This document shows positions 1 through 8,699 of a stretch of DNA of 64,000 nucleotides, one piece after another. This DNA comes from Runella salmonicolor (GTDB taxonomy: Bacteria > Bacteroidota > Bacteroidia > Cytophagales > Spirosomataceae): positions 62,001 to 126,000 of the forward strand of contig NZ_JAMZEL010000017.1 of assembly GCF_024158025.1 (NCBI RefSeq), in the 5' to 3' direction. The position numbers and the translations under genes were made by a program. Position 1 is the first letter of the stretch; every line of letters begins with the position of its first letter. A model generated the notes under the pieces. It ran no database searches. It saw nothing but the letters and a program-made list of their open reading frames with translations, and had not been told where the DNA came from.

Positions 1-2
1 GC

Positions 3-467
3 TTCTCTCAGGCATTGCAGGATGCCATTGAGCGCGCAAACACCGCTGGGGTGCTCTTCATCTGCGCCGCAGGTAATAGCTCCAGCAACAATGATGCCGT
101 TGCCAACTATCCGTCAAATTACCCCAACGCTAATATCATTGCGGTAGCTTCTATTACCTCGGCGGGCGGGCTGTCAAGTTTCTCTAGCTATGGCGCCACC
201 AAAGTAGACATCGGTGCGCCAGGCTCCGCCATTACTTCTACCGTTCCAGTGGGCTCAAAAAGAAGTGTAACATCAGGCTATGCCAGCTACAGCGGAACAT
301 CCATGGCTACCCCACACGTAGCGGGTGCGGCTGCTTTGTATGCCTCCTTGAACCCCGGAGCTACTGCGGCACAAATCAAAACTGCCATTTTGAACTCGGC
401 AACACCTACTCCATCCCTTGCAGGAAAGTGTGTGACTGGCGGTCGTTTGAATGTCAGCACTTTCTGA
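3..467 (+). CDS. Subtilisin-like serine protease (S8), C-terminal part
   Basis: The gene enters from the left edge and is open in this frame from the first complete codon. The visible 155 residues are the C-terminal half of an S8 peptidase domain: the oxyanion-hole Asn sits in AAGN, and the nucleophile Ser lies in GTSMATPHVAG, the family's hallmark. The catalytic Asp and His must lie upstream, outside the window. The protein ends about 50 residues after the Ser motif, so no C-terminal sorting domain follows. It is probably secreted (family knowledge; the signal peptide is not visible). It runs into a strong hairpin shared with the convergent gene. Family assignment is firm; substrate is unknown. 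Confidence 0.95.
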   Translation, partial: FSQALQDAIERANTAGVLFICAAGNSSSNNDAVANYPSNYPNANIIAVASITSAGGLSSFSSYGATKVDIGAPGSAITSTVPVGSKRSVTSGYASYSGTSMATPHVAGAAALYASLNPGATAAQIKTAILNSATPTPSLAGKCVTGGRLNVSTF

Positions 468-493
468 TTTTAGACCAACGTTTCATTTCATAT

Positions 494-530
494 AAAAAGC
501 GGCCCCGTGTCATTCCGGGGCCGCTTTTTT
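494..530. terminator. Bidirectional rho-independent terminator
   Basis: A 12-bp stem (AAAAGCGGCCCC / GGGGCCGCTTTT) with a 10-nt loop has T-runs on both strands. It lies between the convergent protease and methyltransferase genes. The stop codon of the minus-strand gene (510-512) falls in the loop, so one arm is coding sequence. Confidence 0.9.
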
Positions 531-1124
531 ATGAAAAACCTTTGGAAACAACATTGGTACTGTACGACGGTAAACCCGATACGCCTCTCCAAATTCGGCC
601 ACCAGTTTCTGCTCTTCAAAATAAATTCCAATCAGTGTATAAACCGTTACGCAGGCCGCCATCAGCAGTGTGCGCACCAAAGAATCCGACAAAAACAGTC
701 CCCAGATAAACAGAATCGTACCTGTATAAATGGGATGCCGCACGTAGTGCAACATCCCATTGGTTTTGAGCGTCCCCGAACCTGGTTTTGAATCGCTTGG
801 AGAAAATGTCAAACCCGAAAATTCTTTGAAATTATACCCCGAAATGGCAATCATTACAATCAGCAAACCACCGTATTTTAGAAAATTACCGAGTAAATCT
901 ATCCGCCAATCAAACGCCCATAAAGACTGAGCAGGAAGCGTAAATTGATAGAACAGAATTGCCGCCAAAAGTACAAACGCCAACCCATTGTATATCAGCC
1001 GATAGAAACGATAACCCGCCCCCATTTTTTGTTCAAAAAAACGTTTGACAACGTTATTGGCCAATACGCTGTGAAGTACACCGTAAGCAAGCCAAAAAGT
1101 AACCAAAAGTACGTACGACCCCAT
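510..1124 (-). CDS. Isoprenylcysteine carboxyl methyltransferase-like (ICMT/NnrU-type) membrane protein
   Basis: This 204-residue integral membrane protein has about five hydrophobic segments. The C-terminal half carries the signature of the phospholipid/isoprenylcysteine methyltransferase fold: YVRHPIYTG, then EEQKLVAEFG and YRRTVPMLFP, which together form the SAM-binding site in this family. Bacterial members probably methylate small or lipid substrates, since bacteria lack prenylated CaaX proteins; the substrate cannot be read from sequence. It is monocistronic, convergent with the protease and divergent from the serine hydrolase. The end of the coding region doubles as a terminator arm. 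Family is clear, exact reaction is not. Confidence 0.85.
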   Translation of the reverse strand: MGSYVLLVTFWLAYGVLHSVLANNVVKRFFEQKMGAGYRFYRLIYNGLAFVLLAAILFYQFTLPAQSLWAFDWRIDLLGNFLKYGGLLIVMIAISGYNFKEFSGLTFSPSDSKPGSGTLKTNGMLHYVRHPIYTGTILFIWGLFLSDSLVRTLLMAACVTVYTLIGIYFEEQKLVAEFGEAYRVYRRTVPMLFPKVFHKKAAPE

Positions 1125-1233
1125 TTTGTTTTTTCTGTTTAACGAACATAAAGATACACGTAAATTAGGCGATTTTCGGCATGGTTAAAAGAATCATTTC
1201 CGAAGGAAAAGCGGCTTTTACTTCCATTCTGGT

Positions 1234-1241
1234 TACTTTTG
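1234..1241 (+). promoter_or_regulatory. Putative -7 element (TACTTTTG)
   Basis: This matches the Bacteroidota -7 consensus TAnnTTTG, 54 bp before the ATG at 1295. It lies downstream of the alternative start at 1181 and so favours the later start. No clear -33 TTG is seen. Confidence 0.45.
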
Positions 1242-1294
1242 TTTGTTTATCAAGTTTTAAAATAGCCCATCACCAAACACTTCCATCACCGACT

Positions 1295-2830
1295 ATGAAA
1301 CCTTCTTTTTTACGACTTTTTACGCTTCTGTTTTTCAGTACCTCCCTCCTCCGCGCCCAATCTTACAAACCACCCGTATTTACCGACCCCGAACGGATGA
1401 AAAAGATTGAGGCGGTGCTGCCTACCATTGACAAAATTTACAAAGAATACGCCGAAAAAAACCATTTTCCAGGATTTACGTACGGCGTGGTGGTCGATGG
1501 CAAACTCATTCATACGGGTAGTTTGGGTTATACCGACCTGAGCAAAAAAACGACGGCCACGACGCAATCCCTCTTCCGAATTGCGTCCATGAGTAAGAGT
1601 TTTACAACGATGGCTATTTTGCAACTGCGCGACGCTGGCAAACTCAACCTCGACGACCGGGCCGACAAGTACATTCCTGAAATGAAAAATACCAAACTGC
1701 TCACCGCCGACGCGCCCGCCATCACCATTCGGCATTTGCTAACCCACGCGGCGGGTTTTCCAGAAGACAATCCTTGGGGCGACCGGCAGCTGGCCGATAC
1801 CAATGAAGAGTTGTTGAAACTAATGCAAAGTCAGGTGGCTTTTTCTAATGCGCCCGGTGTGGCGTATGAGTACAGCAATCTGGGTATCACCCTCTTGGGG
1901 TACATCATTCAAAAAGTATCGGGCAAAACCTATCAACAGTTTATCAACGAAAACATCTTAAAACCACTCGGAATGACCCACACCAAGTGGGAGTACACCG
2001 AAGTCCCCGCCGACAAACTCGCCCACGGCTACCGTTGGCGCGACGGGCAGTGGGTAGAAGAACCGCTTCTTCACGATGGTGCTTACGGCGCGATGGGCGG
2101 ACTGATTACCTCCATCGAAGATTTTAGCAAATATACAGCTTTCCACTTGGCCGCTTGGCCCCCCAAAGACGATACTGACAATGGCCCACTCAAACGTAGT
2201 TCTATCCGCGAAATGCACCAACCTTGGAATATTAGCGGTTTTGCCCCCAACTACAAATACCCAAGCGGACGCCCCTGCGCAACGGTATCGGCTTATTGCT
2301 ACGGCCTGAATTGGATGCGCGACTGTGAAGACCGCGAGTACGTTGGCCACAGCGGCGGCCTGCCGGGCTTTGGCAGCAACTGGCGCATTTTACCTCAGTA
2401 CGGCATTGGGGTTATTGCTTTTGCCAACCTTACGTATGCTTCAACCGTCCCAATCAACCTGAGGGTTTTGGACACGCTCATCGTGAGTGCCAAGTTAGAA
2501 CCCCGACAATTGCCCGCTTCTGACATCCTCAAAAAGCGCCAAAAAGAATTGACCCAACTCCTCCCCGACTGGAAAAATGCCGAAGCAAGCGGGCTATTTG
2601 CCGAAAATTTCTTTGCCGATTATTCATTGGAGGCCTTGAAAAAAGAAGCCGCAACGTTGTTTGAGAAGGCGGGTAAAATCGTGAGTGTGAAAGAAATTGT
2701 CCCCGAAAATCAACTACGCGGACGGTATATTCTGGAAGGCCAAAAAGCCAATCTGTGGGTCTCGTTTACCCTCACGCCCGAAAATCCACCTTTGATTCAG
2801 GAGTACCATATCGGGGAGATGAAGAAATAG
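1295..2830 (+). CDS. Secreted serine hydrolase, class C beta-lactamase family
   Basis: This is a penicillin-binding-protein-like serine hydrolase. The active-site motifs are all present: S98-M-S-K101 (SxxK), Y193-S-N (YxN) and H352-S-G (KTG equivalent). The open frame extends to 1181, but the ATG at 1295 gives a typical signal peptide (KPSFLRLFTLLFFSTSLLRAQ) and has a -7 element in front of it, so 1295 is preferred (511 residues). The last 110 residues form an extra C-terminal domain beyond the hydrolase fold. Members act as esterases, D-aminopeptidases or beta-lactamases, and the substrate is not predictable. A second member of the family lies at 57280. Confidence 0.9.
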   Translation: MKPSFLRLFTLLFFSTSLLRAQSYKPPVFTDPERMKKIEAVLPTIDKIYKEYAEKNHFPGFTYGVVVDGKLIHTGSLGYTDLSKKTTATTQSLFRIASMSKSFTTMAILQLRDAGKLNLDDRADKYIPEMKNTKLLTADAPAITIRHLLTHAAGFPEDNPWGDRQLADTNEELLKLMQSQVAFSNAPGVAYEYSNLGITLLGYIIQKVSGKTYQQFINENILKPLGMTHTKWEYTEVPADKLAHGYRWRDGQWVEEPLLHDGAYGAMGGLITSIEDFSKYTAFHLAAWPPKDDTDNGPLKRSSIREMHQPWNISGFAPNYKYPSGRPCATVSAYCYGLNWMRDCEDREYVGHSGGLPGFGSNWRILPQYGIGVIAFANLTYASTVPINLRVLDTLIVSAKLEPRQLPASDILKKRQKELTQLLPDWKNAEASGLFAENFFADYSLEALKKEAATLFEKAGKIVSVKEIVPENQLRGRYILEGQKANLWVSFTLTPENPPLIQEYHIGEMKK

Positions 2831-2911
2831 AATCACGCAGAGACCCAAAGGTGCAGAGAATCAATGTGCTCTTACACTGCGACTTTGCTCCTTGGCGACT
2901 CTGCGTGAATA
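2831..2911. repeat. Interspersed palindromic repeat (cacgcagag type)
   Basis: The perfect 10-bp arms TCACGCAGAG (2833-2842) and CTCTGCGTGA (2899-2908) enclose about 56 nt containing further partial complements. It starts directly after a stop codon and fills the gap to the next gene. This resembles a REP-like repeat with a cacgcagag core that occurs in many bacterial genomes (recollection, not searched). It could also attenuate transcription. Confidence 0.7.
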
Positions 2912-2970
2912 GAACAACATTAGATAAACCTTCTTCCCTCCTTTTGCATAGAAAAAAACGCACTAAACCT

Positions 2971-4317
2971 ATGCAAACCTCGCGCAGAGATTTCATCCGT
3001 TCGGCCTCCGCATTGGCGGGTACGGGCCTTTTTTCATTTGCTCCATTAGAGATTTTGGCCAGCCAACGCAAGCGCGTGTCGGCCAATGAAAAAGTGCAAC
3101 TTGGTGTTATAGGCTGCAAGGGAATGGGCTGGTCTGATTTGCGCTCGCACCTTCAACTCAGCGACGTGGAATGCGTAGCCCTCTGCGACGTAGACCAAAG
3201 TGTATTGGATCAACGCGCCGCCGACGTAGAAAAAGCACAGGGCAAACGTCCCCAATTGTACAAGGATTACCGCAAAATGCTCGAAAATAAAGACATTGAC
3301 GCGGTCATTATCGGCACACCCGACCATTGGCATTGCTTGGCCATGACCGATTCACTGGCGGCGGGCAAGCACGTTTATTGCGAAAAACCATTGGCCAATT
3401 CCATCGAAGAATGTAACATTATGTTAGCGGCGGCCAAAAGAGCCAACAAAATTGTCCAAATCGGGCAGTGGCAACGCAGCGGCTCGCACTACGAAAAAGC
3501 CATCGAATACGTGCGCTCGGGCAAATTGGGCAACATTCGGTTGGTGAAAGTATGGGCGTATCAGGGGTGGATGGAACCCGTTTCCATAAAACCCGACGGC
3601 CCCGTCCCTGCGGGCGTAGACTACGATATGTGGCTCGGCCCCGCCAAAAAACGCCCGTTTAATCCCAATCGTTTTCACTTCAATTTCCGTTGGTTTTGGG
3701 ACTACGCAGGCGGTTTAATGACCGACTGGGGCGTGCATGAAATCGACATTGCCCTCTACGCCATGAACGCCAAAGCCCCTAAATCCGTAATGGCTTCGGG
3801 CGGAAAACTGGCGTATCCCGACGATGCCTCCGAAACCCCCGACACCCTGCAAACGGTGTATGAATATGAAGGTTTTAACATGCTGTGGGAACACGCCACG
3901 GGTATCGACGGCGGCAACTATGGCCTTACCGAAGGGATTGCATTCATCGGAAATAACGGCACACTCGTACTTCATCGGGGCGGCTGGTCGTTGCATCCCG
4001 AAACCCAAACCAAAAACGGCATTAAAATCTACAAAATCGAAGATATTCCTGATCAGGCCCGCAATGGTGAATACCTCAATGACCACACCAAAAACTTCGT
4101 GCAAGCCATTAAAGACAACAATCCTAAAATCCTGAAATGCGGCATCGAAACGGGTAGTATTGCGGCTATCAACGCCCACATGGGCAATATTGCCTACAAA
4201 ACAGGCCGTAAAGTATATTGGGATGCAGCAGCGGGCTCTTTCAAAAACGACGCGGAAGCCAATGCCCTCATTAAAGCCCATTACAATAACGGCTGGCAAC
4301 TCCCGAAAATAAGCTAA
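2971..4317 (+). CDS. Gfo/Idh/MocA family NAD(P)-dependent oxidoreductase, Tat-exported
   Basis: The 448-residue protein starts with a twin-arginine signal (SRRDFIRSASALAGTGLFSF), which supports the ATG at 2971 over the longer open frame that would read through the upstream palindromic repeat. A Rossmann fold follows (VQLGVIGCKGMG near residues 42-53), then GTPDHWH and the family's EKP motif (138-140). The C-terminal alpha/beta domain includes the DWGVHEID motif seen in glycoside-processing members. Proteins of this group in Bacteroidota often act in the periplasm on sugars or inositols; the substrate here is unknown. Its role beside a secreted hydrolase is not evident. Confidence 0.9.
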   Translation: MQTSRRDFIRSASALAGTGLFSFAPLEILASQRKRVSANEKVQLGVIGCKGMGWSDLRSHLQLSDVECVALCDVDQSVLDQRAADVEKAQGKRPQLYKDYRKMLENKDIDAVIIGTPDHWHCLAMTDSLAAGKHVYCEKPLANSIEECNIMLAAAKRANKIVQIGQWQRSGSHYEKAIEYVRSGKLGNIRLVKVWAYQGWMEPVSIKPDGPVPAGVDYDMWLGPAKKRPFNPNRFHFNFRWFWDYAGGLMTDWGVHEIDIALYAMNAKAPKSVMASGGKLAYPDDASETPDTLQTVYEYEGFNMLWEHATGIDGGNYGLTEGIAFIGNNGTLVLHRGGWSLHPETQTKNGIKIYKIEDIPDQARNGEYLNDHTKNFVQAIKDNNPKILKCGIETGSIAAINAHMGNIAYKTGRKVYWDAAAGSFKNDAEANALIKAHYNNGWQLPKIS

Positions 4318-4333
4318 TCAACGTGGGCGAGGG

Positions 4334-4366
4334 AACGTCGGCGAGGTTTTGAACCTCGCCGACGTT
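4334..4366. repeat. Perfect intergenic palindrome (gtcggcgagg family)
   Basis: Perfect 15-bp arms (AACGTCGGCGAGGTT / AACCTCGCCGACGTT) flank a 3-nt loop, located between the oxidoreductase stop and the purM promoter. No T-run follows on the plus strand. Related elements occur at 35568-35613 and, as a terminator, at 53804-53838, so it looks like a REP-type family rather than a simple terminator. Confidence 0.85.
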
Positions 4367-4388
4367 AGAATATGAGGTGCAAATTTGA

Positions 4389-4396
4389 TAACTTTG
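4389..4396 (+). promoter_or_regulatory. Putative purM promoter (-7 TAACTTTG)
   Basis: An exact TAnnTTTG match ends 23 bp before the ATG at 4420. It implies a short leader and argues against the in-frame ATG at 4372, which lies upstream of it. The -33 region has only TTA. Confidence 0.6.
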
Positions 4397-4419
4397 CGCC
4401 TCATATTGTGTTTAACTCC

Positions 4420-5586
4420 ATGACTGAACGTTACCTCCAACGCGGCGTATCGGCTTCCAAAGAAGATGTACACCGCGCCATTGCCAACCTCGACAAAGGG
4501 CTTTTTCCGAAAGCATTCTGCAAAATTGTGCCCGACACCCTCGCTGGCGACCCTGATTATTGTACCATCATGCACGCCGACGGTGCCGGTACCAAAACCT
4601 CATTAGCGTATTTGTACTGGAAAGAAACGGGCGATTTGTCGGTGTGGCGCGGCATTGCGCAAGATTCTATCGTGATGAATACCGACGACCTCATTTGCGT
4701 AGGAGCTACTGGCCCGATGCTGATTTCTTCGAGTATTGACCGCAACAAAAATAAAATTCCTGGCGATGTGATTGCCGAAATCATCAACGGGACCGAAGAA
4801 GTTCTGGAGATGCTCCGCAGCCACGGCGTAGAGATTTACAGCACTGGTGGCGAAACCGCCGACGTAGGCGATTTGGTACGAACGATTACGGTCAATAGCA
4901 CCGTGATTGCCCGCATGAAACGCGCAGATGTAATTTCCAACGACAACATACAGGCAGGAGACGTGATTGTGGGCTTGGCTTCTTTTGGGCAGGCTTCTTA
5001 CGAAACCACCTACAACGGCGGCATGGGCAGCAACGGACTTACCTCCGCCCGCCACGACGTGTTAGACAGTTATCTTGCCCCCAAATATCCCGAAAGTTTT
5101 GACCCGGAAGTACACAGTGCATTGGTTTACAGCGGCTCCAAACGCCTGACCGATGCCGTTGCAGGCGCGCCCGTCAACGTAGGTCAACTGATTCTTTCTC
5201 CTACCCGTACCTACGCTCCTTTTGCCAAAACACTGCTGGACCAACTCCGCCCGCAGATTCACGGCATGGTGCATTGCAGCGGTGGCGCTCAAACCAAAGT
5301 CCTGCATTTTATTGACAATCTGCACGTTATCAAAGATAACCTATTCCCAATTCCGCCGCTTTTCAAACTGATTCAGGCCGAAAGCGGAACGAGTTGGCAG
5401 GAAATGTACAAAGTCTTCAACATGGGCCACCGCTTAGAAGTATACCTTTCGGAAGCCTACGCGCAACGCGTGATTGAGATTGCTCAATCGTTCGGGATTG
5501 AAGCCCAAATCATTGGCCATGTAGAAGCCCATGAAGGCAAAAAAGTAACTGTAAAGAGTGAATTTGGCGAGTTTGTGTATGAATAG
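4420..5586 (+). CDS. purM: Phosphoribosylformylglycinamidine cyclo-ligase (AIR synthase)
   Basis: PurM closes the imidazole ring of FGAM with ATP to give AIR, the fifth step of de novo purine synthesis, in the cytoplasm. The N-terminal part carries the family motif DGAGTKTSLAY and the metal/ATP residues in NTDDLICVGA and GGETADVGD. The C-terminal AIRS domain includes MVHCSGGAQTKVLHF and NMGHRLEVYL. At 388 residues it has the length I expect for the Bacteroidota version, which is longer than the roughly 345-residue E. coli enzyme. The start at 4420 is chosen because the promoter -7 box lies just before it. The gene stands alone, convergent with a DUF3592 gene. Confidence 0.95.
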   Translation: MTERYLQRGVSASKEDVHRAIANLDKGLFPKAFCKIVPDTLAGDPDYCTIMHADGAGTKTSLAYLYWKETGDLSVWRGIAQDSIVMNTDDLICVGATGPMLISSSIDRNKNKIPGDVIAEIINGTEEVLEMLRSHGVEIYSTGGETADVGDLVRTITVNSTVIARMKRADVISNDNIQAGDVIVGLASFGQASYETTYNGGMGSNGLTSARHDVLDSYLAPKYPESFDPEVHSALVYSGSKRLTDAVAGAPVNVGQLILSPTRTYAPFAKTLLDQLRPQIHGMVHCSGGAQTKVLHFIDNLHVIKDNLFPIPPLFKLIQAESGTSWQEMYKVFNMGHRLEVYLSEAYAQRVIEIAQSFGIEAQIIGHVEAHEGKKVTVKSEFGEFVYE

Positions 5587-5595
5587 TTGTTTGCT

Positions 5596-6015
5596 TTAAC
5601 TAAGAGCAATTTTCAATCCTGCTCCGATAAAAACCAGCCCAAATCCGCCTAAGATGACGGTCAATCCCCATAGTTCCCAAAACCCCGCGATTTTAGCATT
5701 GGCGGGGTTTTGTGTTTCGTAGCGAATCTTCACACGCTCCCCTTCTTGGTAGCTGCCGTTGCGGCGGGTAGTTCCGACGCCGTTACGAAACTCTATTTTT
5801 TGGCCTTCTGCTGTCTCAAAAGCAATAACGGGATAAAACGTAGTTTCGCCGCGCGTTGACCTCACATAATCCCACCGAACCACGTTCCCCATTGCCGAGA
5901 GAGATTTGTTCATAAAAGCTTTATCACTTTTGTAGAAGTTCCAGCTCACAGCGGTCATTACCAGCCCAATCAACGCAAACACTCCTCCTCCAATCAAAGA
6001 AGATGATTTTTTCAT
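5596..6015 (-). CDS. DUF3592 domain membrane protein
   Basis: The 139-residue protein has one hydrophobic helix at each end (about residues 8-28 and 112-135). Between them is a soluble beta-rich segment with FYPVIAFETAEGQ and GERVKIRY, the pattern of DUF3592. Function of the family is unknown. It lies 14 bp after the small secreted protein at 6030, same strand, so the two probably form one transcript from the promoter at 6373-6401. Confidence 0.8.
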   Translation of the reverse strand: MKKSSSLIGGGVFALIGLVMTAVSWNFYKSDKAFMNKSLSAMGNVVRWDYVRSTRGETTFYPVIAFETAEGQKIEFRNGVGTTRRNGSYQEGERVKIRYETQNPANAKIAGFWELWGLTVILGGFGLVFIGAGLKIALS

Positions 6016-6029
6016 GTAAGTATGTCAGG

Positions 6030-6350
6030 CTAAGGCTTCTTAGGAAATTTTCTCTCCCCTCTACCTAAAGGATTAGGCATCCGATACACACTTCCGCTGT
6101 CTTGTAGCATTTTGATATCGGCGTTCGGCATGTTTTCGGGAGATTGCGCCACTAGAATTGGCATGTTGTCGATGTTGGCATAAGCCATGCTCGAATCTTG
6201 CGAAAAACGATACGAAACGGGAGGATAAAGCGGCGGATAAATCTTTTTGATTTTCAACGGCTTTGAAGGTGAAGGAATTCTCAGCTCCAGTTTTTGCGCC
6301 CACGCTACCGAAAATCCCAACACAAGAATAGAAGTAAGAATTATTTTCAT
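6030..6350 (-). CDS. Small secreted protein, function unknown
   Basis: Starting at 6350 the protein is 106 residues with a clean signal peptide (KIILTSILVLGFSVAWAQ). The mature part is proline-rich and basic (IPSPSKPLKIKKIYPPLYPP) and shows no domain I recognise. The frame is open to 6443, but the strong promoter at 6373-6401 lies within that extension, so the later start is favoured. It is probably exported to the periplasm. It is the first gene of a two-gene unit with the DUF3592 protein. Confidence 0.7.
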   Translation of the reverse strand: MKIILTSILVLGFSVAWAQKLELRIPSPSKPLKIKKIYPPLYPPVSYRFSQDSSMAYANIDNMPILVAQSPENMPNADIKMLQDSGSVYRMPNPLGRGERKFPKKP

Positions 6351-6372
6351 AGCACTTAGGATAAGTTTTAAG

Positions 6373-6401
6373 CAAATATATAACGATTTGTTTAATCGCA
6401 A
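6373..6401 (-). promoter_or_regulatory. Bacteroidota-type promoter for 6350 and 6015 genes
   Basis: On the minus strand TTG (6399-6401), 18 nt and TATATTTG (6373-6380) match TTG-Nx-TAnnTTTG. It ends 22 bp before the ATG at 6350. Confidence 0.7.
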
Positions 6402-6545
6402 AATCTTTAAGCAAAAGGCTTGAAAACAATAAAATTTCGCCAAAATTCAGTGTACAGGGCCGTCATTAAAATGAGTATTTTTACGCTATATATCCTCACA
6501 AAAAACATGCTTCTTTGTGACTTTGAAACTTAACCTCTAACAGCC

Positions 6546-7127
6546 ATGCCTCTCGCTACCGCCCTTTTAAAAATTGCCCCACTCTCCGAGAAGTGTCAAG
6601 TTGCCATACGAGCCGTATCACAATCTTTAATCTACAAAAGCGGCAGGTACTTATTGGTTCCAAATCAAATCAGTGATAAATTGTATTACATCGAAGCAGG
6701 GCTTGTCCGTGCATTTTACGATACGGATAATGGCCGTGAAGTGAGCAACTGGTTTGACCAAGAAGATGGATGGGTATGTTCGGTGCAAAGTTTTCTCACA
6801 CAAACCCCCGCCAACGAATACATCCAATTGTTGGAAGTCAGTCAACTAATCGCCGTTAGTTATCAAGATTTGCTGCGACTATTGAATCAATACCCTGAAC
6901 TCAATTTTCATTTTCGATTGCTGTCAGAGTACCATCTTGTTGTTTATGATAAACGCCTTCAACTGTTACGGGAGCAAGATGCTCTGAAACGCTATCAAGG
7001 TTTCTTGGAGCTTTACCCCCGATTGGCTTGCCGTCTTCAGGTGAAGCACGTTGCCCAATTTCTCAATCTTGCCCCTGCTACCCTTAGCCGAATTCGGAAA
7101 AAATTTCAAGAAGATACATCTAAATAA
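6546..7127 (+). CDS. Crp/Fnr family transcriptional regulator
   Basis: This 193-residue regulator has an N-terminal cyclic-nucleotide-binding-like beta barrel (residues about 20-115, with GRYLLVPNQISDKLYYIEAG) and a short C-terminal winged helix region (VKHVAQFLNLAPATLSRIRKKF, 165-187). It lacks Fnr-type N-terminal cysteines and an obvious cAMP-binding RxS motif, as is usual for the small Bacteroidota members that sense unknown signals. It stands at the left end of the AT-rich lipoprotein block, 211 bp upstream of the first gene, on the same strand. Whether it controls that block is not shown by the sequence. Confidence 0.88.
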   Translation: MPLATALLKIAPLSEKCQVAIRAVSQSLIYKSGRYLLVPNQISDKLYYIEAGLVRAFYDTDNGREVSNWFDQEDGWVCSVQSFLTQTPANEYIQLLEVSQLIAVSYQDLLRLLNQYPELNFHFRLLSEYHLVVYDKRLQLLREQDALKRYQGFLELYPRLACRLQVKHVAQFLNLAPATLSRIRKKFQEDTSK

Positions 7128-7338
7128 CTTATGTCAATTTATTTTTTGATTTAGGTCAATTCTGCTCTCATTTTTCCTTCTGACCTTTACACACGAAAAA
7201 GCCCCGTGGAGTACTTCCGCGTACTCAGCAGTTATCGAAGTTGTCAAATCAATAGTATTATTTTCCTAAAAAACCTCTAAGCAAACACTCTAATTTTCTT
7301 TTAGTCTATAGATTAAATAATAAACCTAAAATTTAAAA

Positions 7339-8699
7339 ATGATGAAAAAAATCCACTTCGCTATCTTTCACACTTATTGTTGATTACCTTGCTTACAGGG
7401 ATTTCGTGTAATCGAGAATCATTGATTAATCCTCCCGAGCCAGTTACTGAAAGCGTAGCTTCCGATGAAATCTCCATCGATAGGGCAAAGGTTTTGTATG
7501 AAAACTCACGGCGGATTGACAAAACCTCCGTCAATGCCCGAAAGAAAAATCGGGAGGAAGCCCCAGATTGGGAGAGAGCAAAAAAACTTAAATTTAAGGG
7601 TGGCCGAAAAGCATTGGTCGTGCCTGTTTTTGAAATGTCCGAGTCAGCCACTTTGACTACAATGGACTCTATATCTGACAAAAGCAAGCTGACTCTTGCA
7701 GAATTAGTAACTCCTGTGCAGTTGGTTCTTTATAAAGACGACGATGAGAAAGAAGTAATTGAACGTATGTATAGCAAAGCTGACCCGGCCTATCAAAAAC
7801 GAAAAAAGAATAAATCAGAAGACCGTGACTATACAGGTATGCACTGGTTTGAGGACAATGACGGAAACTTTAAGAGGGGATTTGTGTACGAAGACGGGAA
7901 GCTAATCAAAACGTTACTGCCAAAGGCAAACGGTGCTAAATCCAACCTACGGACAACCTGCCAAACCACCACCTACAACGTTACCATTACGCATTATTCA
8001 GTGACTTGCATGACAGGCTATGGCTGCGGAGACCCTATTTATATGTATTCCGAATCTTATAGCTTTAGTGTAAGCTCCGGAGACTGCCAAAGCAAACACG
8101 ACACTGATTACTCTCCGTATGACAATGGTGGAGGCACTTCGGACAATAGTACAACTACTAATGAAGAGCAGCCCACTGAAGGCTGGACGGTCCCGGAAGA
8201 TAAGATAACCCAGTTTTTACAGTGGCTTGGGCGTTTAAATGATAAAGAAACCGCTTGGGTAAAAGCAAATCCCACAAAAGCGCCAGCCGCATGGTGGAAC
8301 CAAACCTCAGCGGTGAATTTTTCCAAAGCCAAGTATATGTGTGAAAAAGACGGCCAAACGTATCTGGATATAGATGGAACTAACCAAAATGCGTTCAAAC
8401 ATGCCTACTGGAATGCATTAAAAACCTTATCATTTGGTTCATCAGAGGCAAAAATTATAGGGGACAATCACGAAAGCCAAGATATGAACAGCTTAGATGC
8501 GAAAATGGACTTATGGAACAATGACCTTGGACGAAAAGTAGCCGAAACCTGCGGATGTAGTGGTTCAGCATTACGTCAGAAAGTTTTGGAGGCAATATAC
8601 AATAAGCAAGGAAAGCGCCTTTCGATAGGCACAAGTGGTAGAAAAGAAGACAGTTTAATTCAAACCAGTTCCGCAACCAGTTTTTGCAATGATAATTAA
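7339..8699 (+). CDS. DUF6973 lipoprotein with apparent frameshift in its signal peptide
   Basis: The body reads openly from 7377 to 8699. It begins with the end of a lipoprotein signal peptide (LITLLTGISC, lipobox Cys), but only TTG is available there. The natural start ATG-ATG at 7339 is one frame away: an A7 tract (7345-7351) follows, and one extra A would give a perfect lipoprotein signal, MMKKNPLRYLSHLLLIT... The rest contains a charged linker, a Cys-rich stretch (TCQTTTYNVTITHYSVTC), and a C-terminal domain (about residues 290-425) with NAFKHAYWNAL, DNHES and MDLWNNDLGRK, which I recognise as DUF6973. That domain occurs in secreted or toxin-like proteins (family recollection). It overlaps the next lipoprotein by 11 bp. 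A sequencing error, slippage or true inactivation are all possible. Confidence 0.7.

Noticed and set aside
2755..2970. N-terminal extension of the Gfo/Idh/MocA protein
   Set aside because: It overlaps the preceding gene and the palindromic repeat, and would bury the Tat signal.
7201..7226. Terminator after the Crp/Fnr gene (GAGTAC/GTACTC)
   Set aside because: Only 6 bp with no T-run.
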